A DNA stretch of 64,000 nucleotides, taken from Desulfurivibrio sp044068625. GTDB taxonomy: Bacteria; Desulfobacterota; Desulfobulbia; Desulfobulbales; Desulfurivibrionaceae. This document shows, one piece after another, positions 31,653 through 40,548 of this stretch. Numbering within the stretch: position 1 is the stretch's first letter; the number at the start of each line of letters is the position of its first letter. The notes beneath the pieces are model-generated. The model was not told where the DNA came from and did not search any database. It worked only from the letters and a program-made list of their open reading frames with translations. The stretch covers positions 62,001-126,000 of the forward strand of contig NZ_JBIPKH010000003.1 in the NCBI RefSeq assembly GCF_044068625.1. Reading direction: 5' to 3'. A program made the position numbers and the translations under genes.

Positions 31653-32624
31653 ATGAATACCGAAAATAGCTTTAATTGCGGCCGACATGATTACCTCAGA
31701 TTTCTGCTGCCGGCTGGACTGGCCCTGCTGATTCTGCTCGGCTCTCTGTTTGGTTTTTTTGCCCCCGCCTATCAGGATCTGCTGCTGGCAAAAAAGAAGG
31801 AGGGGGCCCGGGAGTTGACCCAGGCTGTTCTGGGGGTGCTGGCCCACCAGGAGGCCCGGGTGGCGGCCGGGGAGCTGTCATTGGCGTTGGCCCAGGCGGA
31901 GGGGGCGGAGCTGGTGCGGGCCATGCGTTATGGCCGGGAGGGCAAGGATTATTTCTGGATCAACGACCTGGCGCCTCGGATGATCATGCATCCCTACCGC
32001 CCCGAGCTGGAGGGCCGGGATTTGGGTGAATTGGCCGATCTCAACGGCAAACACCTCTTTCGGGAGTTTGTGGCGGTGGCCCGCCGGGACGGGGGTGGTT
32101 ACGTGCCCTACACCTGGCAGTGGCATGACCAGCCGGAACGGCAGGAGGCCAAGCTCTCCCATATCCAGCTTTTTGCCCCCTGGGAGTGGATCGTCGGCAC
32201 CGGCGTCTATCTTGATGAGGAGCGGCGCCAGGTGGCCGCCGTCACCCGGCGGTTGGGCTATCTGGTGCTGGGGGTGCTGGGGGTTGTGCTGCTGCTGGCG
32301 GTTCACGTGGTTCGGCATGGGTTGCGGACGGCGGCCCGGCGCCGGCAGGCCGAAGCGGAGGTCCGTCGCCACGAAGAGCACCTGGAAGAGCTGATCGCCC
32401 AGCGCACCCAGCAGCTCACCAAGGCCCTGGCCGAAGTGAAACAGCTCAGCGGTCTGCTTCCCATCTGTGCTTCCTGTAAAAAGATACGCGATGACGAGGG
32501 GTTCTGGCAGCAGGTCGAGGTCTATATCCGGGACCGCTCCCAGGCCCAGTTCAGCCACGGTATCTGTCCCGATTGCGCCCAAAAATTGTATCCCCAGCTG
32601 TTTGCCGAACCAACCCGCAAATAG
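31653..32624 (+). CDS. Single-Cache membrane sensor with C-terminal cysteine module
   Basis: 323 residues. TM1 is at about 15-38. A periplasmic Cache domain (about 40-195) contains GKDYFWINDLAPRMIMHPYRPELEGRDL and WEWIVGTGVYLD. TM2 is at about 203-225, followed by a coiled coil and a C-terminal module (LLPICASCKKIRDDEGFW and HGICPDCAQKLYP) with two CX2C pairs. That module is a recurrent tail on PAS and response-regulator proteins of Desulfobacterota; it could bind a metal. There is no kinase, cyclase or methyl-accepting domain, so output is unclear. The start is uncertain: ATG 31629 is equally possible, and neither has a clear ribosome site. Confidence 0.8.
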   Translation: MNTENSFNCGRHDYLRFLLPAGLALLILLGSLFGFFAPAYQDLLLAKKKEGARELTQAVLGVLAHQEARVAAGELSLALAQAEGAELVRAMRYGREGKDYFWINDLAPRMIMHPYRPELEGRDLGELADLNGKHLFREFVAVARRDGGGYVPYTWQWHDQPERQEAKLSHIQLFAPWEWIVGTGVYLDEERRQVAAVTRRLGYLVLGVLGVVLLLAVHVVRHGLRTAARRRQAEAEVRRHEEHLEELIAQRTQQLTKALAEVKQLSGLLPICASCKKIRDDEGFWQQVEVYIRDRSQAQFSHGICPDCAQKLYPQLFAEPTRK

Positions 32625-32635
32625 CGGTCGGCAGT

Positions 32636-33355
32636 TTAGCCGTTGGGCCGGTCCAGCACCCGGCGGATCTCCCTGGCCAACTCCCCCTGGCGCAGGGGTT
32701 TGCTGATCAGGGCGGAGATGCCCAAGGCCGCCGCCTCCTCATCGATCCCGCTGCTGTAACCGGAGCAGCGGATGATGGGCAGATCGACCCGGATAACCTT
32801 GGCCGCCGCCGCCAGTTCGGTGCCCTTGATTTTAGGCATGCTGTAGTCGGTGAGCAGCAGGGCGAAGTTTTTCCCCTCCGGCCGGCGCAGCAGCTCCAGG
32901 GCGTTCATCTTGTTGGCCTGGAGTTCCCGGGCTTCCGCCTGCTTGCGTTGGCGGATGTCCCGGACCAGGGCCAGCAGGGCCAAGGCGGCCAGCAGGCGGG
33001 CGGCCAGCCACAGCGAAATCGATTTATGGTTGGTGTTGACGGTGATGAAATCGGGCATGCCCGGATAGGCAAGGGTGTGGAGCAGGTCCAGGAGCCCCAC
33101 CCCGAGAAAGGCGCAGGCCAGAAAAAGATTGCCGGCGTGGTGTTGCCGATCCAGGCTATGGTAGCCGGAGGAAAAGATCAGCAGGGCAACGACAACGGCT
33201 AAGATTTCACTGGCGGTATGGATGGCCAGGTAGTTGGGTGCCGCCAGGGAGAACGGTACCGGTAAAAGCCCGCTCCAGATGGCCAGGGAGAGCAAAGCCA
33301 GGGCCAGGGCCAGGCCGGAGCCGACCGTTAAGGGGCCCTGACCGGCTTTGATCAC
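32636..33355 (-). pseudogene. Remnant of a membrane hybrid histidine kinase (MASE3-like start fused to partial REC)
   Basis: The reading frame of about 239 residues begins with transmembrane segments resembling a MASE3 sensor (NYLAIHTASEILAVVVALLIF, GVGLLDLLHTLAYPGM, SLWLAARLLAALALLALVRD). A short helix (AEARELQANKMNALELL) resembles the start of HisKA. It then jumps into the second half of a receiver domain (FALLLTDYSMPKIKGTELA, IIRCSGYSS, LISKPLRQGELAREIRRVLD). The histidine box, ATPase domain and the receiver's acidic pocket are missing. An in-frame internal deletion of a larger hybrid kinase explains this. No good start codon or ribosome site is seen; GTG 33355 is the best guess. Confidence 0.65.
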
Positions 33356-33453
33356 GGGGGGGGAGCGACTGGGGCAACGCGCACTCTCCTGGGCAAAGAT
33401 GAACAGATAGTATTGAGTGTTAGAAGTGAGAATAGCGGGGCCCTTGGCCGGCG

Positions 33454-34524
33454 TCAAGTTCCGCTTGAGCGCAGGGCTGCCATGGCCGCCAGCAGACGCT
33501 GGTTTTCCGCCCGGCCGCGGACCGCCACCCGCAGGAAATGGGGGCCCAGCCCCCGGAAATTGCCGCAGTCGCGCAGGGCGATCCCCTGGCCCAGCAGGCC
33601 GGCCCGTAGCTCCCGGGCGTGTTCTGACTCCAGCAGCAGATAGTTGGCGGCGGCGGGATAGACCTTGGCCACCAGCCGGCTCAACCGGGCGGCCAGCCAT
33701 GGCCGTTCGCCGGCGATCAGTTCGCGGCTCTGCTCGGCGAACCGCCGGTCGGCCAGGGCGGCGACGGCGGCTCTGATGGCCAGGGTGTTGACGCTCCAGG
33801 GCTCCTTGTGGGCCAGGAAGCGGGAGCGCAGTTGGCGGGGCAGCAGCAGAAAGCCCAGCCGCAGGCCGGGCAGGGCGTAAAACTTGGTCAACGAGCGCAG
33901 GATCAGCAGGTGGGAGTGGTGCAGGTGGCCCAGCAGCGAGATCTCCGGGCAGAAATCGGCAAAGGCTTCATCCAGCAGCAGTCGGCAGCGGCAGGCTTTG
34001 GCGGCGGTGGCGATTACGCTGGTCTCTTCCCGGCTTAAGGCCTGGCCGGTGGGGTTGTTGGGGTTGCAGAGCAGGGCCAGGTCGCAACCGGCCATGGCGG
34101 CGGTAAACGCGGCCGGATCGATCCGGAAATCGTCCTGCCGTTTTAGGCGCAGCCATTTGATTTTGCCCCCCACCAGCCGGGCGGCCCGTTCATATTCGCT
34201 GAAGCCGGGGGCGGTCAGCAGTACCTTGCCGGGCTTGAGCACCCGCAAGGCCAGATAGAGCAGTTCGGTGCTGCCGTTGCCGGCCAGCAGCAATTCCGGG
34301 TTTATCCGGTGGGATTCCGCGAGCGCCGCCACCAGTTCCTCGGCCAGGGGGTCGGGATAGTGCCCCAGTTGCGCGATGCCGGCGATGATCGCCTCCCGGG
34401 CGGCCGCCGGCATCCCCAGGGGGTTGATCGAGGCGCTGAAATCGAGCATCGCTTGCGGCTCGACACCGGCTGCGGCGGCCAGCATGTTGAGGTTGCCGCC
34501 ATGGGCAAAGGATGCGCTTTTCAT
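33454..34524 (-). CDS. cobD: L-threonine-O-3-phosphate decarboxylase
   Basis: PLP enzyme of 356 residues in the histidinol-phosphate aminotransferase family, making aminopropanol phosphate for the nucleotide loop of cobalamin. Visible hallmarks: an N-terminal HGGN (FAHGGNLNML), DFSASINPLG, HYPDP, GNGSTELLYL, NPNNPTG, LLDEAFADF, and the PLP lysine in LRSLTKFYALPGLRLG. Its neighbour cbiB, with which it overlaps by four bases (ATGA), uses its product, which separates it from HisC. Called cobC in the Pseudomonas nomenclature. Confidence 0.9.
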   Translation of the reverse strand: MKSASFAHGGNLNMLAAAAGVEPQAMLDFSASINPLGMPAAAREAIIAGIAQLGHYPDPLAEELVAALAESHRINPELLLAGNGSTELLYLALRVLKPGKVLLTAPGFSEYERAARLVGGKIKWLRLKRQDDFRIDPAAFTAAMAGCDLALLCNPNNPTGQALSREETSVIATAAKACRCRLLLDEAFADFCPEISLLGHLHHSHLLILRSLTKFYALPGLRLGFLLLPRQLRSRFLAHKEPWSVNTLAIRAAVAALADRRFAEQSRELIAGERPWLAARLSRLVAKVYPAAANYLLLESEHARELRAGLLGQGIALRDCGNFRGLGPHFLRVAVRGRAENQRLLAAMAALRSSGT

Positions 34525-35492
34525 GGTACTCCCGGGCCGGCCAGCAGCACCGCCGTCAGCAGGGCCAGCAGGGCGGTGAGGCGGATGATGGCCAGGGCGT
34601 CGGGCGCGGCGGCCCCCGGATCGCAGGGCCGGTTGTCGCCGATAAAGGGCTTATCTTGCATTTGCCCGAAGTAGCTGGTGGGGCCGCCCAGTTGAACGCT
34701 TAAGGCCCCGGCCAGGGCCGCTTCCGGGATACCGCTGTTGGGGCTGGCATGGTTGCGGCCGTCCCGGCGCATGATCCGCCAGGCAGCTCGTGCCCGCCGC
34801 GGCCGGCCCCGATCCAGCAGCCAGGTGGCCAGGATGATCAGCAGGCCGGTGAGCCGGGCCGGCAGATAGTTGGCCAGATCGTCCAGCCTGGCTGAGGCCC
34901 AGCCCAGCTCGCGGTAGCGTTGGTTTTTATAACCCACCATCGAATCCAGGGTGTTGACCGCCTTGTAGGCCAGGGCCAGGGGCAGGCCACCCAGCCCCAG
35001 GTAGAAGAGGGGGGCGACAATCCCGTCGGAGGCGTTTTCGGCCAGGGTTTCCAGGGCCGCCCGCCGTACCCCGGCGGCGTCCAGGTTGGTGGTATCCCGG
35101 CCCACCAGTTGGCTGACCAGATGACGGGCCTGTTCCAGATCGTCGCAGCGCAAAACCTCCCCCACCCGCAGCAGCAGTTCCCGACTGGCGATGGTGGTGG
35201 CGGCCAGGTAGATCAGCAGCGGCGCGGCCAACAGAGCGGGCCAGCCGCCGGCGAACCGGGCCGCCACCTGCCAGATCGCGGCCCCGACCGCCCAGGTACC
35301 GCCCACCACCAGGGCGGTCAGAAAAAATCCGGCCAGGCGCAAACGGCGGGCCAGTACTTGGCGCAGAACCTTTTCCAGCCGGTCGATCACCCGCCCGAGC
35401 AACCGCACCGGATGGGGCAGGCGGGGCGGATCGCCGATGAGGGCATCGAGGAGAAAGGCCAGGGCAATTATGAGGGAGGAGGAAAAGATCAT
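34521..35492 (-). CDS. cbiB: Adenosylcobinamide-phosphate synthase
   Basis: Integral membrane enzyme, 323 residues, that attaches aminopropanol phosphate to adenosylcobyric acid. Motifs are LIALAFLLDALIGDPPRLPHPV, LVSQLVGRDTTNLDAAGVRRA, ETLAENASDGIVAPLFY, GLPLALAYKAVNTLDSMVGY and NHASPNSGIPEAALAGAL. It overlaps cobD at its 3' end. Upstream lies the type III restriction gene with only 29 bp between, so cbiB-cobD has no room for its own promoter there and may be read through from the island. Confidence 0.93.
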   Translation of the reverse strand: MIFSSSLIIALAFLLDALIGDPPRLPHPVRLLGRVIDRLEKVLRQVLARRLRLAGFFLTALVVGGTWAVGAAIWQVAARFAGGWPALLAAPLLIYLAATTIASRELLLRVGEVLRCDDLEQARHLVSQLVGRDTTNLDAAGVRRAALETLAENASDGIVAPLFYLGLGGLPLALAYKAVNTLDSMVGYKNQRYRELGWASARLDDLANYLPARLTGLLIILATWLLDRGRPRRARAAWRIMRRDGRNHASPNSGIPEAALAGALSVQLGGPTSYFGQMQDKPFIGDNRPCDPGAAAPDALAIIRLTALLALLTAVLLAGPGVP

Positions 35493-35521
35493 TAAAAGAG
35501 TTCGAACAACACCCGGTTATT

Positions 35522-38230
35522 TCACGACTTATAGGCCTTGAAGGCATCCAGCAGGGCCTTGAAGGTTTTGGGTTTGTATTTGGCAAACCCCTCATCATCC
35601 ACAAAAACAAAATCGTATCCGGCAGCGGGTTGAATGCGGTTCAGGTCGTTGCACCATTGTTGCAGGCGCGCCATTTTATGGGGCACGTCCAGATCCTCCT
35701 GGCCTTTGGTTTCCACCACCACCATCCGGCCGTCGGCCAGTTTGACCAGAAAATCGGGGTAGTAGTTGGAAATATCCCCGTCGGCGTTCACGTAGTCGAG
35801 CTTGAAATGGACGGCCAGATAATTCTTGGCATAGGAGACCACGTCACTGCAATCCTCCAGAAAAGCGGCAAACTGCAACTCGAGGCGGCTGTCGCCGATC
35901 ACCCGGTTGAAGACGCTCTTTTTAGCCACCAGATAGCCCTGGTCTTTCACGACAAAGGGCCGGGTCCGGCGCAGCTTGATGGTGTCGCGGATTTCCGCGT
36001 CGCCCTTCTCCCGGACGGTGAGGCTGTTGATCGCCTTTTTGAAGGTCTCGATTACCGTTTTGGTGGCAGCCGGCTCGGACAGATTGCGCAGGGTGTTGGG
36101 CGAATCGAGGTCAACGGCCTGACCAAAGAGGTAGTCCCGGACAAACCCCTTGATCTTGGGATAAAGCACATCATAACCACGCGGGGTTGAACCCCTTCGA
36201 TACTCAAGCCTTAGTTCATTCATCACGGTTTGAGCAAAGTAGCCGATCACGCTGCGGTAATCCGCCACCCCGGCGGTATCCAGAATCGTGGTATGCTTCA
36301 CCTCGCCGGTGGTAATGTCTTTAAACACGATCTCGCGCTGCTCTTCCTCGCTGAACTGCCGGTATGCCACCTTCGCAAATGCCATCGCCCCGGTGTCCAG
36401 CGCGGCCAGGTTCTTGTATTCCCGGTAAACACGGGGGGTCAGCAGCGGGATTTCAATATCCAGGGTGGCCAAGTCCTTTTTCTCGTTGTCATGGTCAACT
36501 TCCACCACCAGCGGCGTTTTGGGTTTGGTGCCCTCGCCCATGGCCTTGCGTTCCAACTCCACGCCCTCGGCCTGAATCGACTCGACAAAATCCATGAAGG
36601 CATCGGTGCCGATCACGCTGACATACTCTTCGATCCCGCCGGGGTACATCTTGCGCAGGCCCCGGCCCAGGGTCTGCTCCGGCAGGATATTGCTCTTGGC
36701 CGAGTAGGCCCGCAGGCCGACAATGGTGGTGACATTCTTCACGTCCCAGCCCTCCTTGAGCATCAGCACCGAAACGATGGCCTTGCAGGGGTTGGCCGGT
36801 TCGTCGATCTCGTTGGCCAACTTGCGCAGCGCTTCCAGTTCCTCCTTGCTTTTGCCGGAGGCCGCCTCGGAAATCTCGCCGTTGTTCTTGGTGTGAATCA
36901 CCAGCACATCATTCTTGCCGGAGAGATCCGGGAAGTTGCCCCGCAGGTAATCGGCCACATCGTCACAGTTGCGGGTGTCATCGGTCATCACGAAGAGGAT
37001 CGCCTTCTTGCCCAGCTTCCGGTGCTCCTCATCGGCCTTGCGCCATTCGATCACCCCGAGGTCGATATAGTCGGCGTATTTCTCGGTGTACTTGGCGCTT
37101 TGCCGTTCTGAAAGCCTGGCCCGGCTGGCGGGGTCGGGCAGGATCGGATGCTTGACCACATTCTGCCAGATCGCCTCCACCAGCGGATAATCGGCCACCG
37201 TCTGGACGAAAATCGCCCCGTTGTTGTGCTTGGGGGTGGCGGTCACGTCCAGTTGCAGGCTCAAACTGCCGCCTTTCTGCAACAGGCGGTGGTGAATCTC
37301 CTGGATCGACTGAAACCAGGCCAGTTTGGCATCGTGGATGTGGTGGGCCTCATCGTTGAGCACCATCAGCTCGTCAATGTCGCGGACGATCATCCCCAGG
37401 TCCACCTTGGAATCGGTGGTGGCGCCGGTGGGGCGTTTGCCCAGGAAGTAATCCATGCTGTTGTCGTCGTGCGGTGAGGGCGGAATATCCTCCCCGGCAT
37501 AGACCCGGTGGATATTGGTCAGAAAGATATTGCCGAAGGGGCGGGTCACCCGCACCTCATCCTGCTTGTGGAGGGTAAGCTGAAAATCGTCCCGCCAGTT
37601 GCGGCCGGCAAAACCGTTGTCCGGGATCACCGGGTCGGTGAAGAAGATCCGCAGCCCCTGAAAATCATGGTAGATCCGGTCCAGGACGATGATATTGGGG
37701 GCGATCACCAGGAAGTTACGGGAAAGATCGGAGTCCGGCTCATAGAGCTTGTGAAAAAAACTCCAGGCCAGAGCCAGACTCAGCACCTTGGTCTTGCCGC
37801 TGCCGGTGGCCATCTTGATCACGTAGCGCCGCCAGGACTCGTCGAACATCTGGGCCGAAACCGCGCCACTGCCGTCAAAGCGCATCAGGTCGAACTTGTC
37901 CTTGGCCCCGACCACGTCGTAAAGATAGACGATGGTTTCCAGGGCCTCGCGTTGGGCGAAAAAGTACTGAAACTCGGCGGTGGAGCCATCGGCCAGTACC
38001 TGCAAATGCGGCTCCCTGAACCACCAGTTCAGCAAACTCCGGCTGGTTTCGCCGGCCCCGGCATAGCCGCCGTCGCGGAACTCCCTGACCTTCCCGCGCA
38101 GCGCGGCCACCAGCGGCGGCATCAGCTTGTCCATGCTGGTATCGCGTAAAGCCTCATCAGCCGGAAACCAGCGGATGGCCGGGTCAAGGATGGCGTGGGG
38201 AGATTCGGGAAAATCAGGATGCAGGGCCAT
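35522..38230 (-). CDS. res: Type III restriction enzyme Res subunit
   Basis: 902 residues. The SF2 helicase/translocase region has Walker A MATGSGKTKV (about 138-147), a DEAH-type box (MVLNDEAHHIHD), TATPKHN, KAIVSVLMLKEGWDVKNV and LPEQTLGRGLRK (motif VI). The C-terminal PD-(D/E)XK nuclease is YYPDFLVKLADGRMVVVETKG. It partners Mod (41117-43408). Between them lie the AAA pair and a toxin cassette, an unusual spread for mod-res, which are normally adjacent. All motifs look intact, so the enzyme is probably functional. Confidence 0.92.
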   Translation of the reverse strand: MALHPDFPESPHAILDPAIRWFPADEALRDTSMDKLMPPLVAALRGKVREFRDGGYAGAGETSRSLLNWWFREPHLQVLADGSTAEFQYFFAQREALETIVYLYDVVGAKDKFDLMRFDGSGAVSAQMFDESWRRYVIKMATGSGKTKVLSLALAWSFFHKLYEPDSDLSRNFLVIAPNIIVLDRIYHDFQGLRIFFTDPVIPDNGFAGRNWRDDFQLTLHKQDEVRVTRPFGNIFLTNIHRVYAGEDIPPSPHDDNSMDYFLGKRPTGATTDSKVDLGMIVRDIDELMVLNDEAHHIHDAKLAWFQSIQEIHHRLLQKGGSLSLQLDVTATPKHNNGAIFVQTVADYPLVEAIWQNVVKHPILPDPASRARLSERQSAKYTEKYADYIDLGVIEWRKADEEHRKLGKKAILFVMTDDTRNCDDVADYLRGNFPDLSGKNDVLVIHTKNNGEISEAASGKSKEELEALRKLANEIDEPANPCKAIVSVLMLKEGWDVKNVTTIVGLRAYSAKSNILPEQTLGRGLRKMYPGGIEEYVSVIGTDAFMDFVESIQAEGVELERKAMGEGTKPKTPLVVEVDHDNEKKDLATLDIEIPLLTPRVYREYKNLAALDTGAMAFAKVAYRQFSEEEQREIVFKDITTGEVKHTTILDTAGVADYRSVIGYFAQTVMNELRLEYRRGSTPRGYDVLYPKIKGFVRDYLFGQAVDLDSPNTLRNLSEPAATKTVIETFKKAINSLTVREKGDAEIRDTIKLRRTRPFVVKDQGYLVAKKSVFNRVIGDSRLELQFAAFLEDCSDVVSYAKNYLAVHFKLDYVNADGDISNYYPDFLVKLADGRMVVVETKGQEDLDVPHKMARLQQWCNDLNRIQPAAGYDFVFVDDEGFAKYKPKTFKALLDAFKAYKS

Positions 38231-38376
38231 GTAAAATGCTCCGTTGATGAGTCGGTATTTGCGAGGGCCGGTTAGCTTCTAAATGGCAACCTGTTGATTT
38301 ACAAACATATTTACTCCGATAGACCCTTTGCCGGGACTTACCGCAAAATAAGATTATCAGGCCCAATAGGGAAACC

Positions 38377-39006
38377 TCAAAGCGGAAACCATGCCTGCAA
38401 GATGGTCTTCAGCTTCAGGAAGGCGGGATCAACGCAGCGCGCCATGCTGACCTGCCGGGCCAGTTGCAAATAGAGGGCGGAGGAACGAGGTTTTCGCGCC
38501 GCTCGCAAGGCAAGTTCCATCGCTTCTTTCGGTCTCTCCGGCTTGGCCTCTCCTTCCTGCAACAACCCTTTGGCCTTAAGCCAGCTTCTCAGGTCCGGGT
38601 TCTTCCCCTGCCATCCCAGTACGGCATCGACCTGCGGCGAGTCACTCCATACCCACATTTCAAGCTCGGGGCCAATGACGATGGCGGCGGCCCTATCGCC
38701 CCACCCCGATTGTGACAACCGTTTTTCAATCTCAAGCTCCAAGCTCTCGCGGCCCGTTTCTTCCTGGCCGCTGCCCTCGAAATCCAGCATTATCAGGGCG
38801 TGGGCATACTGATTGCGAAATAGACTGAGAAATTCATGCCCGCGCAGCAAGCAGCCCGGATCTTTTTCCGGATGAACATGCACAACCGGCATCAGTTCTT
38901 GTATCCCCAGGGCCTGCGTACGGCCGAGAATGCCCTTTACCGCGAATTCCATGTTCTTGTCGGCAACCAGCACCACAAGATCATGAGGAGATTGGACGCC
39001 CGTCAT
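38377..39006 (-). CDS. AAA-ATPase partner protein, TOPRIM-like (putative defence effector)
   Basis: 209 residues, no signal peptide. The N-terminal half has alternating beta-alpha segments with conserved-looking acidic residues (LVVLVADKNMEFAVKGIL, ALIMLDFEGSG, AIVIGPELEMWVWSD), as expected for a TOPRIM-like or related nuclease fold. The C-terminal part is helical and basic. The start overlaps the AAA ATPase stop (ATGA), so the two are translationally coupled. The arrangement resembles ATPase-effector pairs found in restriction loci (RloA/RloB, PARIS and similar), but the exact family was not recognised. Confidence 0.65.
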   Translation of the reverse strand: MTGVQSPHDLVVLVADKNMEFAVKGILGRTQALGIQELMPVVHVHPEKDPGCLLRGHEFLSLFRNQYAHALIMLDFEGSGQEETGRESLELEIEKRLSQSGWGDRAAAIVIGPELEMWVWSDSPQVDAVLGWQGKNPDLRSWLKAKGLLQEGEAKPERPKEAMELALRAARKPRSSALYLQLARQVSMARCVDPAFLKLKTILQAWFPL

Positions 39007-40274
39007 CCCAGCACCCCTCCGGCGAAGAGAACGCCAAGGCTGGTTGCTCCCTGCCAATCCTTAAGGGCCGGGTGTCGGCTCCCGAGGACAATGTCCGTTG
39101 CACCTTCCGGGGTCTTGGCAAAGCAAAGGACATCCTCCACTTGCACCATGCTGAGGATAACCGGGGAATGAGATGCCAGCAAAATCTGGGCATCATAAAC
39201 CGAGGAGAGCGACTGGAACATGGTTTCCACCGCTCGGGGATGGATGCCGTTTTCCGGCTCCTCAATCAGGTAAACTCCGGTAAAATCCGGCAGATAGGCG
39301 GGCAAAGTCAAGGCCAGCAGGCGAAGGGTGCCATCAGAAGCCATCCAGGACGGAATCTCAAGCCCTCCGCGATAACAGATAACCAGATAGCGGTGCCTGT
39401 CATCGGCTCGTTCAATGATCCGGATATTTTCAAGATCAGGAAGAGCTGTTTTCAGGTGCTCAAGCCAGCCCTGGAAATTATCAGGGTGATTTTTCTGCAA
39501 GGCACCCAGAACCCAAGGGAGATTGGAGCCGTCCGGTCTAAAACCGCGCCCCTGGCCGGGTGGGCTTGCCTTGCGGATCAGCAGGCTGTTCAAGACAAAT
39601 TGTTGCACGCCATCAGCCAACAACGTTTTCAGCCAAGTTGCCACCGGGAATTTAGATTCGTCTTCCGGCAGATTGCCAAGGGCCGATTTGCGGGGACCAA
39701 GCTTGAAAGCCGGTGCCCAGCCCTTTCCCTTCTCCTGATACACTTCGGAATAGAAATTATCGTTGCCGCCGGAAACCTTGTTGATGATCGTTTGGGTCCC
39801 GTGGGCACTCCGGGCCGTCATGATGGTCGCCGGTGGCACATGTGACGTGGGGAAAAGAGAAGCCTGTTGGGGCAGTTTCGGGCTGGACCCAGATCTCTTC
39901 AACAGCACCTTCTCAGCATTAATGGCCACCTCGTTGGAGTTATCATCAATGCCGAAAGAAACCTCGTAACGAACCGTGTCAAAATCCTTATCACGCAGAA
40001 GGCTCTGGCGCTCCTCGGGAATAGCCGCCTCTATGGCCAATTCAAACTCGGAGCCTGACCTTTGCCACAATAAATCCTGAAAATTTTTGGTTCTTTCGCC
40101 AACAGCCGTTTCCAGGCCATTGGAAACCAGGCTTCCCATAAAAGCCACCACGTCGAGAAATGTCGTTTTGCCGCTGGCATTGGGACCGACCAGAACGTGA
40201 AACGGCCCCAACTGTTGCCGGATATATCGCAGACAGCGAAAATTCTTTGCCTCAATGAGGGTGATCATGGTCAA
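39003..40274 (-). CDS. AAA (ABC/SMC-like) ATPase of a putative defence pair
   Basis: 423 residues. Walker A is near the N-terminus (LVGPNASGKTTFLDVVAF). A long insertion domain (about 60-310) follows. C-terminal ABC-like motifs are SDGTLRLLAL, Walker B YLIEEPENGIHPRAV and the H-loop LLASHSPVIL, as in AAA_21/OLD-like ATPases. Overlaps the 209-residue partner. It is located inside a type III restriction-modification locus, which supports an antiphage role. The start ATG 40274 directly follows a short remnant reading frame (about 40276-40335) left beside the 40-bp repeat. Confidence 0.8.
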   Translation of the reverse strand: MTMITLIEAKNFRCLRYIRQQLGPFHVLVGPNASGKTTFLDVVAFMGSLVSNGLETAVGERTKNFQDLLWQRSGSEFELAIEAAIPEERQSLLRDKDFDTVRYEVSFGIDDNSNEVAINAEKVLLKRSGSSPKLPQQASLFPTSHVPPATIMTARSAHGTQTIINKVSGGNDNFYSEVYQEKGKGWAPAFKLGPRKSALGNLPEDESKFPVATWLKTLLADGVQQFVLNSLLIRKASPPGQGRGFRPDGSNLPWVLGALQKNHPDNFQGWLEHLKTALPDLENIRIIERADDRHRYLVICYRGGLEIPSWMASDGTLRLLALTLPAYLPDFTGVYLIEEPENGIHPRAVETMFQSLSSVYDAQILLASHSPVILSMVQVEDVLCFAKTPEGATDIVLGSRHPALKDWQGATSLGVLFAGGVLG

Positions 40275-40330
40275 ATTGCCTCCACGGAGATGTACGCTTC
40301 CCGTATTCGATCGCGCCAGGCAGGCGTAAT

Positions 40331-40370
40331 CATACCATTACCTCGACGATGGTCATGGTGTCGTTGCCGA
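40331..40370. repeat. 40-bp direct repeat, left copy flanking toxin cassette
   Basis: Matches 41118-41157 at 39 of 40 positions. On the minus strand it repeats the last codons and stop of mod (coding GNDTMTIVEV) and ends in the same ATGA overlap. It flanks the zeta-toxin cassette. Confidence 0.9.
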
Positions 40371-40377
40371 GCCATGA

Positions 40378-40548
40378 TTATCGCTGATCCTTGCCGGCCG
40401 GGCTGCCGGGTTCGATGCGCACTATCCTGCCGTTTTCGTAAATCACCGCGAATTGCCCCAGCCGCCGTTTCCGCTCCAGGGTTTCAGCGACAGCGCGTTG
40501 CAGCACCTCTCTGGCCTGCCGGGATATACGTTGCAGTTCGGTCATCAT
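40378..40548 (-). CDS. Small protein paired with zeta-type toxin (possible antitoxin)
   Basis: A 56-residue reading frame starting MMTELQRISRQAREVLQRAV and ending in IYENGRIVRIEPGSPAGKDQR. The N-terminal half is a charged amphipathic helix; the C-terminal half looks like a short beta-hairpin. Its start overlaps the toxin stop (ATGA at 40545-40548), indicating coupled translation. The toxin-first order is unusual for toxin-antitoxin pairs. No family name was recognised. An antitoxin role is inference from size and coupling. Confidence 0.65.
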   Translation of the reverse strand: MMTELQRISRQAREVLQRAVAETLERKRRLGQFAVIYENGRIVRIEPGSPAGKDQR

